A DNA stretch of 64,000 bases, taken from NCBI GenBank assembly GCA_963853835.1, contig OY970826.1, positions 4,324,001 through 4,388,000 on the forward strand. The letters are read 5' to 3'. Position numbers and translations under genes: made by a program. This document shows positions 1-11,730 of the stretch, piece after piece (position 1 is the stretch's first letter; each line of letters begins with the position of its first letter). The stretch comes from Calendula officinalis. Its lineage: Eukaryota; Streptophyta; Magnoliopsida; Asterales; Asteraceae. A model generated the notes under the pieces. That model saw only the letters and a program-made list of their open reading frames with translations. It made no database searches and had not been told where the DNA came from.

Positions 1-2628
1 TTCTTCTATTTTTCTTTGTTTATCAAACTCTGCCTTTTGATCATCTACCAGGACTCCTTCTACCTCTTGAATTGTTGCATCAGCTTCTTGAATTGTTGGA
101 TTTTTCAGTCTTTCTTCTTCAGCCTTTTTCTTGTTTTCAAGAGCCTGAGTCTTTGCAACTTTCCTTAGATATCTTATCCTGTTCACCTTCCATTTGTCCT
201 GTTTTGCAGGTCTGACATGGTTCATTTTGTTTACCATGTGGTGACCTAGAGCTCTGTTTGGATAATCATCATCAAACTTTTCTTTTCCTTTTCCAACACA
301 GGCTGAAAGTAGAGGTGGAGTGTATTTCATATCAAGAACATGAGTAAATACAATTGATGGAGAGAATAAATGAATCTTATTCTGTGGTAGTATCTTGGGG
401 TGTGGAGGAAGTGCACATTCATCAACTTCATACCAATTTACATTATCATCAATGTCAGGTATGATAAGTGGTTGTTCTGGAGTTGGAGGTTTAGTTATGA
501 TTACTACACGTTCACGTTCATGAACTTCTGGTATTACTTCATCTTCATCTTCAGTAGTAACCAAGGTAGTTACTACTGGTGTAATCGCTGGTTCAAATAC
601 CACCAATTGTTGATCTTCATTTACTACTGGTGAGGTTGTTGTTGTAGTTACTACTCCTAGGGCATCAGTAGTATCCATGATATCTTCTTCTGGAGCATTT
701 ACTACTGGTATTTCTTCTTCTTCGATATGACCAATAGTAACAACCTCTTGATCCTTTGCTTCAGTAGTATCCATAGGATCAGTAGTCTCTATGACCTCAG
801 TAGTAACTGGAGAGTTTATTTGTTCTGCTGTTTGAGATTGATTTGCAGACACAAATACATCCTCATCCATACTTTTCATTTCTTTGTACAGGTTTTCACC
901 AAAACTCTGACATGTTTCACCATGAACCTCTTTTAGATTTAGGAGGGCTGCTGCTGCTATAGATTGATCAATCATCCCTTGTATTTGATCTTTCTCCCCC
1001 TTAGTGATCTCAACCTGTTGAGCCTCACTATCTGCAATCTTTCTTTGTAATTTTCTAATCAAATTTGATTGCCTTTGAAGCTTATACTCGAACCTCTTCT
1101 GTCTTCTGTTCAGATTATTGATGTAGTGCTTCATGTAGGTCATGGGGTTTCCTTGATTATTCAGTAAATTCAGACAATGTTGTACAGTGGTATTAAGATT
1201 TTCCATCCTATCCGTCAATTGTGTTGGTTTAATACTGCCCTCAGCCCCTTTGGGTGGATCATTGGGCTCAGTTGGTACATTGGTTTGAAGGTTTTCCATC
1301 CTATCCGTCAATTCAGTTTGTTTCTTTCTACCCTTATCACTTCTTGGTGATAAAATGGGTTGTTTGGACACTCTCTTCTTCCTAGAAGAAGCAGTAGTGC
1401 CCCCTTGTGGTTTCTTGGCACCGGGGTCCTCTTAGTGCTGCCTCAAAAGATGAGTCATCACTTAGAGTTGCCGCGGTCTGGGTCCTATTGATGTTCTCAC
1501 TAGCCTGTGCACCCACCTTTGGGGCATCAGTAGTGAGAGCCCTTTCCTCATGTCCTCTCTCCTCCTTGGAGGACAACTCTTGGAGTCTAGGGTTTGACTC
1601 AATTGGTCCCCTGGTGTCCTTTAAGGAAGTTTTCTTCCTTTTATAAGTTTTAGAAATTTGTTTGGCAATGTTCTGGTCTTCCTCAGAGTGAAGAGTAGCA
1701 CTCTGTGGATTGATTGCATGTACCTGGGACACATTCAGGACATCTGTTGGTTCAGGTATTTGAGTGGACTGAATGGGTTTTGTTTGGGCTATATTTAGTG
1801 ATGGAGTTGGTTGGGGTTCAATGGGGTGACTTGAACCTTCTCCTGTTGGGGGTTGATCATAGATCATATTTTGAAACAATGGTGTAACCTTCCCAGAAAA
1901 TTTAAATTGTTTTCTCATATTAGAATACACCTTTTTATTTAATTCTGGTGTAACAAAAATGTTTTTAGGTGTTGAGAGATTTTGAATCTCACAGTTTATA
2001 ATATGCGTTAGGAATCTTGGGTACATTAAAAATTTAGAAGATGATAGATTTCCAAGCATTCCTTCAAAAATCATGTTTGAAAAGTTGAATACTTGTCCTG
2101 TGCACAAACCAACAACAGCAGAAGCTATTGACTTGTCGAACTCATTCCAAGTACTCTTTTTAGGAGAGATACAATGTTGAATAGTATGAACAAGATATTT
2201 CCATTGAGGTGAAAGAAGACCTTTTTGAAAAGTAACTATATCTAGTCTTCCTTCATACCCCATTTTTTTTTTAAAATATCAACAAGATCTTCCTTAGGTA
2301 AAGAAAACAAACCTGATTCATCATTCAGTTGAAGATGATGTCTGATGGACTGTTCAATAATGATGATTTGCTTTCCATCTACCACGGACTTGATTTTTGA
2401 TAAAGTTGATTCTTCTACCTTTTCAGCATTTTCCCAGAAATCAACAAGATGTTGTTGATAAGCTTTAGGGTTGATGGTGAGTGCAAACTTGATGTGAGAG
2501 TTCTTTAAGAACATTACTATGGGTCGAAAATCCTTTGTACCATCTGGATTTCTCAAGAATGCACACATATTATGAAATTCAGAAAATTTGAGATCGGTTT
2601 TGACTTCAAGAGACTTTAGAGTTGCCAT
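1..2628 (-). pseudogene. Third reading frame of Copia element 1 (post-pol protein, partial)
   Basis: The frame starts at the ATG 2626-2628 (MATLKSLEVK), as in element 2. Three open stretches follow: 2628 to about 2242; 2263-1382; and about 1400 to 1, open to the left edge without a stop. The first break is a 10-A run (plus-strand T run, 2263-2272) and the second a 5-G run (plus-strand C run, 1410-1414); each is off by one or two bases. The N-terminal about 230 residues form a globular domain (QQHLVDFWENA..., LLSPQWKYLVHTIQHC..., RFLTHIINCEIQ). Then come a Pro/Gln/Ser/Thr-rich tail, a predicted coiled coil and a Thr/Val-rich stretch built from TTD and VVT codons. I see no transmembrane segment, so I would not call it an envelope. 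Its function is unknown. Confidence 0.72.
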
Positions 2629-3135
2629 TTGAATGATTTTGAACTTTGAAGTTGAGTATTTCACAGAGAGTTCAATCGTTTTTGCAAGAGTGAGTGATTT
2701 GTAGAAAGAATTTAGTTGATACTGATGCATGGTTTTGATCGGATTTTACAGAGATTAGGGTTTAGCATAGGGTTTATCGAATCGAGGAGAAGATAACGCT
2801 AAACTAATCACAATCAGCTATTTATATTTTTCGAATTTACCTGCAAAAGGACCGAAATACCCTTCGAATAATAACCCAACGGCTATTTTCATGGGGGTCA
2901 GTATGGTAAATTGTTTATTTTACAGATAACGGTCGATCAGTATTAAATAAGTATTAGTAGTAGAAACGTCAGTAGTAACTGTTGTTTCTATACATAACCT
3001 AATTCTACTAAGAACCCTATCAGTACTAAATTGTAAGAGTAACACATGATCAGTAGTAATAAATAACAGTAGTAAAACATACTTATAAATATAAAAATTA
3101 TACAAAACTTTACATATGATTTTCTTTTTGTGAAA
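2629..3135 (-). other. Spacer between pol and third frame, element 1
   Basis: Non-coding spacer with a cluster of the family motif TACTACTGAT and degenerate forms (plus-strand ATCAGTAGTA, about 2935-3080). It corresponds to the denser array at 17860-18130 of element 2. An in-frame upward extension of the third frame reaches an ATG at 2730, but the ATG at 2626-2628 is the one conserved with element 2. Confidence 0.6.
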
Positions 3136-6100
3136 TTAATTTATTAAAATCATTCCAGTACTGCTAACCAAGAAGCTGAATCTTCCTACATCAAATGCTT
3201 TTGTAAAAAGATCGGCTAACTGATTATCAGTATGAATTTTCTCTACTTTGATTAATTTCTTTTCATTACAATCCCTTATGAAATGAAATCTTATTTCAAT
3301 GTGTTTTGTTTTTGAATGTTTTACTGGATTATTCACAATACTGATAGCACTTTGATTATCAATAAAAAGAGGAGTTTTAAGAATAGAGATACCAAAGTCT
3401 AGGAGTTTATTTTGAATCCATAGAACTTGAGCACAGCAAGCAGATGCAGCTACATACTCTGCTTCAGCAGTTGATGTTGACACATTGGTTTGTTTCTTGC
3501 ATTGCCATGACACCAATCTTGATCCAAAAAATTGACATCCACAAGTAGTAGATTTTCTATCTTGACATTCACCACCATAGTCACTATCTGTGTAGGCTAT
3601 GAGTTCAAATGGTGATGCATGTGGATACCAAAGACCAAGAGAAGGTTTTCCCTTCAAGTATCTAAAGATTCTTTTGACCGCTTGCAAGTGTAGTTCCTTA
3701 GGTCTTGCTTGATACCTGACACATACACAAACACTATACATAATGTCAGGTCTTGATGCAGTTAGATACATTAAAGAACCTATCATAGATCTGTAAAGAT
3801 GTTCATCTACATCCTCCCCCTCAACATCAGGATGTAGGTGTTTGTGAGTTTCCATTGGTGCACTTGCACTTTTGCAGTCTTTCATTGCAAATTTCTCCAA
3901 AATGTCTCTGACATATTTTGATTGGTTAATCAAAATACCATCTGATCTTTGATTGATTTGGAGTCCAAGAAAGAAGTTCATTGGACCCATTGAGCTCATC
4001 TTGAACTTGATCTGCATCAGTTCTTCAAATTCTTTGCACATTTGATCATTTGTTGATCCAAAGATGATGTCATCTACATATATCTGGACCAGTAGTATAC
4101 CATCTTTGACCTTTCTTGTGAACAAGGTTTTGTCAATGGCTCCTCTTTTAAAATTGTTCTTCAGTAAATATGATGATAATGTGTCATACCAAGCTCTTGG
4201 TGCCTGATGAAGGCCATATAGAGCTCTGTCTAGCTTGTACACATAGTCATCATGTTCTGGATCTTCAAATCCTGGAGGTTGACATACATACACTTCTTCT
4301 TCAATTTTCCCATAAAGGAAAGCACTTTTCACATCCATTTGGTAGACTTTGATTTTCTTGTATGAAGCATATGCCAAAAATATTCTTATTGCTTCAATTC
4401 TAGCAAATGGTGCATACACTTCATCATAGTCAATACCTTCTTCTTGAGTGTATCCATGGGCTACAAGTCTTGCTTTGTTTTTTATCACTATACCTCTTTC
4501 ATCTTTCTTGTTTCTGAAAATCCATCTTGTTCCAATGGCTCTTTTTCCTTTTGGTAGAGGTACAAGAGTCCATACAGCTTGTAATTTGAATTGAAGAAGT
4601 TCTTCTTGCATTGCTATGATCCAGTTTGAGTCTTTCATTTCTTGTTGAATCTTCTTAGGTTCTTCCTGTGACAGAAAATATTCATACATACATTCATTAG
4701 ATATTAGACTGATGTTACAAACATTTGAATTTAATGATGAATTGAATTTGCTTCTTGTCTGCATGTTTGAATTGACATCACTTAGGACTAAGTCCAAAGG
4801 ATGATTCTTTTCAGTTCTGGTTCCTGGAACTTTGTCAACAAGAATTTGACTATCTAGGTTTGACTCATTGGATTCAGGAATTTGGGCATCTGTCCATGTT
4901 TCTTCTTGATTGTTTGTATTTTGTGGAGATTCTTCATTGCTACTGGTGTCAGTAGTGACATTTTCTTCATTAAGCTCAGGTGGTTCATTATTGTTACTGA
5001 CATTATTGTTGTGTGGTTCATCGTCAACACTTTGAGGTTCAGAGTTACTACTGGGATCAGTAGTATCTTCAGAGTTGGAGTTGTTACTGGTCTCAAGAAT
5101 ACTAGGGTTATCAGAGTTACTACTGTCCTCGGTATCAACTGTGGGATCAGTATTAACTAAGATATATTTCATTATGTCTTGACTGCCATTTGATGATGAT
5201 CCTCCTTGTTGGCTTTGATTGTTTGAATCTCCTGTATTATACTCATAATTAACATCAAAAGATTTGGTTAGATTATCAATGTTAAATAACCAATCTGGAC
5301 CATCTAAAATACGTTTACAATTTCTTCGATCCTTAGCCTTTTGTTGAATACTCTGTAAGATTTGCTTTGAGTTGAATATCCTACAAATATTCCATCATCT
5401 GCTTTGCAGTCAAACTTACCAATTTGTTCTCTTGTAATTAAAATAGTACAAGGACAACCAAATGATTTTAGGAAACTTATTGATGGTTTTCTTTTATTGA
5501 AAAGTTCATAAGGTGTTTTAAAGTGAGGTTTAACTATTAATACTCTGTTCTGAACATAACAAGCAGTATTAACAGCTTCAGCCCAAAAAGTTATTGGTAA
5601 TTTTGAATCTGCAAGCATGGATCTGGCTGCTTCAATGATGGTTCTATTTCTTCTTTCAGCTACACCATTTTGTTGTGGAGTTCTTGGTGAGTTGTACTGC
5701 CTGTCAATACCTTTATGATCACAAAAATCAATTAGATTAATATTTTTAAATTCTGTTCCATTATCACATCTAATTGCTTTCACTTTGAGATCTCTTGTAT
5801 TTTCCAGCTTTACAATTAGATTCTTTATAATCTCACTTGTTTCATCTTTGGTCCTAAGAAAGAAGACCCAAGTATATCTGGAAAAATCATCAGTAATAAC
5901 AAGACAGTATTGTTTCTTTCCAATACTCATTACATTTGTAGGTCCAAAAAGGTCCATATGTAAGAGCTGCAAAGGATTAGAAATAGAATTGATTGCTTTG
6001 GTCTTATGAGAAGTCTTGTGTTGTTTACCTTTTAGACATGCAACACAGTGATGATCACACATGAATTCTTTTTTAGGTAAACCAACTACCAGATTCTTTT

Positions 6101-6605
6101 TGACTAAATTGTTCATATTTTTAAAATTTGTGTGACACATCCTTCTATGCCAAAGTTCTGATTCATTTGTGTTTGCCTTAGATATAAAACAGTTGATCTC
6201 ATTTGAAGAAATGAGTTCTCCCCCGATATCCAGGCAATACACATTGGTTCTCCTTGGTGTTCTTAACACAACAAATTTTTCATCTAAAATAAAGTCAGGA
6301 GAAAGAATGATGCACTCAACATCTGTAAAAAGAATTTTGTTCTTCTTATCACAGACTTGTGAGACACTAACCAGATTATATTTAAGCTCAGCAACATAAA
6401 ATACATCATCAAAAGTAATCTTACCATTTGATACTGTACCTTTACCTGTAATCTTACCACCTCTTGATTTTTCACTAAAAGCAACATATCCTCCTTCAAA
6501 AGACTTAAAATCTCTAAGAATTTGAAGATTTCCAGTCATGTGCCTAGAGCATCCACTATCAATATGCCATGTTCTACCTTCTTCAGGGATCTGAATGCTC
6601 TGCAC
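3136..6605 (-). pseudogene. pol of Copia element 1 (protease-integrase-RT-RNase H, broken)
   Basis: This is the copia-order polyprotein. The 5' part (5304-6605) has the protease signature IDSG, the HHCC integrase zinc finger (LWHRRMCH...CVAC) and the D,D,E integrase core. The 3' part (3136-5172) has an acidic Asn/Ser/Thr-rich linker, RT with YVDD near 4068-4079 and RNase H (TDSDYGG...STAEAEY). The parts are separated by a deletion and frameshift near 5170-5304, so no continuous product is possible. RNase H keeps the DNQSA motif. The first open codon here is GTG rather than ATG; the frame opens after a TAA in the gag-end region. Confidence 0.88.
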
Positions 6606-6619
6606 ATAAAGTAAATGGA

Positions 6620-9026
6620 TTAGTTAATTTTGGGAACCCAAGCTTGTTTTGTCTTGGGTTCATCCTTTGAAGAGTAAGTTTTTCTAAATGAATGAGCTTT
6701 ATATGCAGTTTTGGTCTTAGGTTGTTGGTTAGTACTGGTGTTCTGTTTTACTACTGACCTAGGTTTATACCCGTAGTGTTTGGCTTTTGAGTATTTTACT
6801 ACTGATGGACCAGTAGTGTTTGGGTAATATGAATTTTTAGCATAGTCAATAGTGTTTTTGTAATTGTACCATACAACATTATAATTAGGGTTTTTATCAG
6901 TAGTAAACCTGGAATAGTTCCTACTGATGTTAGAAAACTTTGAATATTGTGGAAATTGATTTTATTTTCCATTGTTTTTGAAATAATTACTTCTGTTTGG
7001 ACTTTTATGCCTGATATTTTGTACGAATCTTTGTGCAGTTATTCCAAATTTGGGAATTTCAACATGTGAGTTTTTAGCTTCTTTTGCTTTGGTTTCTTCA
7101 GTTTGTTTTAACTTTAATGCTTTCTCTTTTTCTTTGTTAACTTTAAACTCTTTGAATTCTTTGCAGTTAATTGGATTAAAGTGACAATTCTTTGCTATGT
7201 GGTTAACTTTGTTGCAAATTAAGCATGTTAATTTTGTTGATTTAGCATTTTCAGGCTTTCTTTGTTCTTTTAACTGGTTCAAGCTTCTTTGATTTCCCCT
7301 TCTTAAAATTTTTGGTATATTTTCTAAGTTATATTTTGGGGATTCAGTTTGACTTTGTGTGGTATGAAAACTTGTATCAGTTGTTTGATCATCATCAGAT
7401 GAATCATCATTGGTTTCAGTTTGATTTTCTGTTTTTAATTTATTTAATGTTCTTTCTGTGCTTGATTTAAGAGGAGGGATAAAATTTCTTGGAGGTGGAA
7501 CTGCATGATATCCCACTCCATGCATAACTTTTGCAGTGGTTTGATTACTGGTCAATTCATCAATAATTTTAGAACTTCTTTCAAATTTTTTAATAGTTAA
7601 TTTATTCCGTTCTAATTCCATTTGACATTCTTCTAATTTGATTAAAGTTTCTTTTAATTTTAACTCAGCATACTCTTTATCATAAGTTGTTTGTAGAAGT
7701 TCATCTTTTATCTTTTGATCTTTTATCTTTTGATCAGTTATTTTTTAAATTTTAATTTGATTTTCTAGATCAGCTATACAACCATTATATTCAATTCTTC
7801 TATTTCTATTTAGAATCATCTCTTCAAGTGTTTCTTTGTTAAGTTTTTCTAATTCTTTATAAGCTTTAATGCATTCAGGAGTGCAAGATTTAGAATGTAC
7901 CTCAGTAGTAGACTCAGTGAAGGCCATGAGAGCTTGGTTCTGTGCATGTTCCTCTGCTTGAAAGCTCCAGTCATAGCCTTGTCCTTCTTGAGATACTAAT
8001 GCAATTGAATTTGAAGTGTTGTTTTTGTTGTAATTTGATCTTTGATCTTTGCTAGGACATATTCTGGCAAAGTGACCAAGATTACTGCAGTTGTAACATT
8101 TGACTTTGGTTTTGTCAAATCCAGCACGATCACCTTTGTTGTAAGATAGATTTTGCCTGCCAGTTCTTTGGAGAAATCTTTTTGTTCTTAGACTCAGCAT
8201 AGCCATCTGCCACTTGATGTCCATCTCTTCCAGATTATTAGGATTAAGTTGTTCCAAATCTTCACTAATCAATGCAGTGTGCACATGACTAGTGAAAAAG
8301 GATTCTCTTGCTACATCTTCTATTCCTGCATTCTTTGTAGCATCTTGACCTGTTCCTGTATTGGACACAAAAGCAGCATTGTTTGAAGGTAAATTAGGAG
8401 TTTTATTACTTACCTCATATTCAAACACTCTTAGTTCATTGTATAGTTCATCCATCTCTTTTTCTTCCAAAGCATCTCCTTGTCTATATATAACTGTATA
8501 CATAGACCATTCTTCACCAAGAGATCTAAGAAACTTTCTATTTACATCATCATTGTCTGGTTTATAACCAACTTGATTCAGTTCACCAATAAGTTTGTTG
8601 AACCTATCAAAGACTTGTGATAATGATTCATTCTTCTGGCCTTTGAAGTTTTCAAAGTCTTGTTTCAGAACAGACTTCATGTTTCTTTTGGTGCTTTTGG
8701 TGCCAACAAACCTCTTCTCCAGTGCCTGCCATAGCTTCTTTGCATCATCATATTCAACAAAGAGATGTTGATAATCATTGGGAATAGAAAGCAGAAGAGT
8801 GCTTAAGGCTTTCAGTTCAATTCCTCTGTCTTTCTTCTCTTTTTCACACTTGCGTTTGTCGACTTCATTTGAAGAAATTGCTACTTGAGTCTGGATGGTT
8901 TTGTTGCCTTCAACAACAACTTCCCACATGGAATAATCAGTTGATTCTGTTTTTCCACATCTCAAAGTTGTTGGGAGTGAGAATGGGAATTTTGTTAGCA
9001 TGTGTGCTTTCATTGTTATCAGACAT
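6620..9026 (-). pseudogene. gag of Copia element 1 (broken)
   Basis: Gag is the structural nucleocapsid/capsid precursor. The likely original ATG is at 9024-9026; soon after it a deletion relative to element 2 removes about seven codons, so the longest open part starts at 9013. Two CCHC zinc knuckles are seen: C-Y-N-C...GH...C near 8040-8100, and C-L-I-C...H...C near 7190-7240, the second intact here but not in element 2. In-frame stops lie at about 7743-7745 and at 6962-6964. It ends at TAA 6620-6622 after the peptide AWVPKIN, the same end as element 2, and pol then lies in another frame. Confidence 0.85.
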
Positions 9027-9088
9027 GATTAACAATTACGGATTCGAAACTTTTTGCTGTTCTTAATTCGTAGATCTAGAACCGTAAA

Positions 9089-9100
9089 GCTCTGATACCA
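9089..9100 (-). promoter_or_regulatory. Primer-binding site, element 1 (initiator tRNA-Met)
   Basis: The minus strand reads TGGTATCAGAGC two bases inside the LTR. This is the standard plant Copia site complementary to the 3' end of initiator tRNA-Met, and it fixes the LTR boundary and orientation. Confidence 0.9.
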
Positions 9101-9102
9101 CT

Positions 9103-9607
9103 TGTCAGGATCGAATAACCCAAACAGATTATTTAATCACAGGTCTACTAACAACGAGAAGTTGCAGCGGATCAACCTCGTGTTAATTGATTAAGAACAA
9201 TGAATACTGTAAATGAATACGAATAATAGTAAGAACACAGTAATCACAAAAAGCTTCAATGTATATTGATATGCTCGAACAATACACACGTACGTTTACA
9301 ATTCGTAAGGAACTATTTATAATAGTCCTTGAAGCCTAAAATATTAACCTAGTTATTTTAGGATTCGATTACAATCAATATACAAAAGATATTATCTTCT
9401 AAACTAACTTTCCTAAGATCTCGGACTCGATATTCTCTGTAAATAGCATCATCAATAGTATTTCAGTTGATCAGTAGTATATGCCAAGATCAGTAGTAAG
9501 TTGTATCTTCAGTAGTAATTGTAGTATCAGTATCAAGTAGTCATAGCAGCAATAACTCTTGATCAGTAGTATCTGCATATCAGTAATAGAATACTTATAA
9601 CCCAACA
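9103..9607 (-). repeat. 5' LTR of Copia element 1 (505 bp)
   Basis: On the minus strand it starts TGTTGGG and ends CCTGACA, the same TG...CA ends as the LTRs of element 2. It is immediately followed by the primer-binding site. It holds a TATA-like TATAAATA at 9314-9321 (minus strand) in the same context as in element 2, which is the likely core promoter. The U3 part carries several copies of TACTACTGAT (read as ATCAGTAGTA on the plus strand, 9475-9590). It is 134 bp shorter than the LTR of element 2, mainly in U3, so the two elements are different subfamily members. Confidence 0.88.
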
Positions 9608-10429
9608 CTGTCATTATTAAAACCCTACTTTTAAATACTAATAATGGTACTATGGTAGTAGTCGACAATAAATAATATTTTGTTCACGACCATTCTGTCA
9701 ATTAGACAAAAGACATTTCTCGTCTTGTGGAAATTAAATTTCATTTTGTCCAAAGCCTGATATGTAGTAATTTTTTAGTGAACCGAATATATTATTGCAT
9801 ATTCTGAAACATAAATGAGGTCTCCCATTTGGTGCTACCTATATTCTTATTCACTTGATAAAATGACATGTGTAATCCACTAATTCTTTCTTCTAATATT
9901 ATTCCTTAATTTTAACACATGTGTTCATCTAATGGGTAAGATAATCAATGAGCATGACTAAATTGTAGGAATCAATATCATCACTCATTCTGAAATTAGA
10001 TATATTTTTATTATTCAATATCGGTGTTATTGTAGCAAAAACGAGCTTGATAATAAACTAAAAAATGTAAAGAGATCAAAATGACTAAGACATGTGTCGA
10101 GTTTTGAATTTATTAGGTTGATTTCTTATAGAGAAATGATATTACGCTATCATTTCAACAAATATACCATAATTAGATCGTTAATGTCATTGTCTAGGTA
10201 CAATATTGGATTGTCAAATGTCAATTATGATGGTTGGTTTATAGTTTTAAAATTACAGCATGATTGTTTCTATAAAATTGGGAAATATTGATACATGACT
10301 AGCTTTATCTTTAGGTAATATATTGTTCTCTCAAAACTTGAGTGAATTCCAGGATATATATTTTATATTATACCATGTTTATTATACAACATATTTTTTA
10401 ATTGTAATTTATTTGTTTGGCATTTTTTG
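9608..10429. other. Intergenic between the Copia elements, left part
   Basis: AT-rich DNA with no supported gene. An 8-bp duplication of a hAT-type MITE marks its right limit. I see no tRNA, SINE box or long repeat in it. Confidence 0.5.
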
Positions 10430-10437
10430 ACTACAAC

Positions 10438-10863
10438 TAGGGGGTGCATAAAGTGTCGACCCGACCCTGATTATGCTAATCGGGTCAGGTCTATTCGGGT
10501 CTCATGCTAATATCGAGTTTCTTTAAACCCGGCCGACCAACCCGATTCGTTATCAGGTCGGGTATCTGGTTAGAATTTCTTGTTTTTGTCGGGTTCATTC
10601 AATAAAAATAAATATATTAAATAATTACAAGTGTTAAATAAAAACCCATAAAATTCAATATATTAAATAATTTCTTTAGTTTTTATCTAAAATTCCTAAC
10701 TCAAACCCGACCAACTTGATCGGGTCAACCCTGGAAACCCGAAGCTGACAAACCCGAATCCTTATCGGGTCGGGTTTTTGGTAAGGTTTTTTTTACCTCA
10801 AACCCGACGGACTCGACTCGATAAGAGCTCTAACTCGACCCGATAACCCAATAGGCACCCCTA
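10438..10863. mobile_element. hAT-type MITE with GGGTCGGGT repeats, 426 bp
   Basis: Terminal inverted repeats are TAGGGGGTGC on the left and GCACCCCTA on the right. A perfect 8-bp target duplication ACTACAAC flanks it (10430-10437 and 10864-10871), the length typical of hAT transposons. The interior is rich in CGGGTCGGGTT-like words in both orientations and has no coding capacity, so it is non-autonomous. Confidence 0.88.
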
Positions 10864-11001
10864 ACTACAACTATGTCGTTTTGATAGGTTTTATTACATG
10901 TCTGGTTTTTATAACATCTTAAAACCTGTTCGGTTAATTTTAGCATGGATTCACTTAGAGGTCATTTGGAATGCTTAATCTCCCGTAGTGAAGTCAGTTA
11001 C

Positions 11002-11640
11002 TGTTGGAACAAAATCACAGATCAACTTATTACTGATGCTGCAGTTATTACTGATCATGTTTACTACTGATGAATATCATGGTTGATACTGATGGGGCAG
11101 AAACTTACTACTGATGAGTTGATACTGGTGAAGACTATAACTTAGTTACTACTGATCAAGGCACAGAGTGAAGATACTACTGATCAATAGTAGTTACTAC
11201 TGACGATGGTTTTTGACTTACTACTGGTCATCAGACTTACTACTGATGTTGCATATTTACTACTGGTGACTAGTTTTACTACTGATACACGTTTATGGAA
11301 CATATCAAGTCCGAGATCTTCGCAGAGATAGTTATAGAATGTAATTCAATGTATATCTTTTATATTTCGATGTAAATCAAGTCCTAGAATAACTAGGGTA
11401 AATAGTTAGGCTTCAAGGACTATTATAAATAGTTCCTTACGAATTGTAAACGTAAGTGTGTATTGTTAATCGATAATATACATTGAAGCTTTTTGTGAAA
11501 CTGTGTTCTTAATATTTTCGCATATTGTTTTACAGTTCATTGTTCTTAATATATTGATATAGTGTTGATCCGCTGCAACTTCTATTATCAATTAGATCTA
11601 AAGGTGTTTATTAACTCATCATAGTTAATCGATCCTGACA
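11002..11640 (+). repeat. 5' LTR of Copia element 2 (639 bp)
   Basis: It starts TGTTGGAAC and ends ATCCTGACA. Nine exact TACTACTG words plus several one-base variants (TATTACTG, GATACTGG) fill the first 290 bp. TATAAATA at 11424-11431 is the probable TATA box of the element. Differences from the 3' LTR are one base each at CATCAG/CACCAG, GACTAG/GATTAG, ACACG/ACGCG and GTAAGTG/GTACGTG. Confidence 0.96.
11424..11431 (+). promoter_or_regulatory. TATA box of the Copia LTR
   Basis: TATAAATA lies in a block conserved with the LTR of element 1 (GGACTATTATAAATAGTTCC). It is placed as expected upstream of the R region, and the same site recurs in the 3' LTR at 22268-22275. Confidence 0.6.
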
Positions 11641-11642
11641 AG

Positions 11643-11654
11643 TGGTATCAGAGC
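11643..11654 (+). promoter_or_regulatory. Primer-binding site, element 2 (initiator tRNA-Met)
   Basis: TGGTATCAGAGC starts two bases after the 5' LTR. It is complementary to the 3' end of plant initiator tRNA-Met and primes minus-strand DNA synthesis. Confidence 0.93.
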
Positions 11655-11730
11655 TTATTGGTTCTAGATCTACAAATTTTTAAAGAACAAACAAAAAGTT
11701 TTAATCTTTAAAACACACACATTATTAATC

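Larger units (their letters stand above)
1..9607 (-). mobile_element. Copia element 1 (SIRE-like LTR retrotransposon, partial, 3' end off window)
   Basis: The minus-strand order is 5' LTR (9103-9607), primer-binding site, gag, pol and third reading frame, which then runs off the left edge, so the 3' LTR is not in the window. The RT motif YVDD, the CCHC knuckles and the integrase-before-RT order show Ty1/copia; the long gag and the extra frame after pol suggest the SIRE/Maximus group (inference). It aligns along its length with element 2 at 11002-22484 but is more decayed, with frameshifts in gag, a gap near 5300 in pol and homopolymer slips in the third frame. The 5 bases outside the 5' LTR are CTGTC (9608-9612); the partner duplication cannot be seen. 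Confidence 0.93.

Noticed and set aside
400..936. Plus-strand open frames inside element 1
   Set aside because: They are antisense to the open third frame of element 1, have aromatic-rich nonsense composition, and match no known protein.
9612..9665. TACTAATAATGGTACTATGGTAGTAG outside the LTR as extra motif copies
   Set aside because: It does not contain TACTACTG and lies beyond the LTR end; similarity is chance in AT-rich DNA.
11041..11290. TACTACTG repeats as a simple microsatellite
   Set aside because: Spacing is irregular and copies occur in coding DNA and both orientations, so it is not slippage of one unit.
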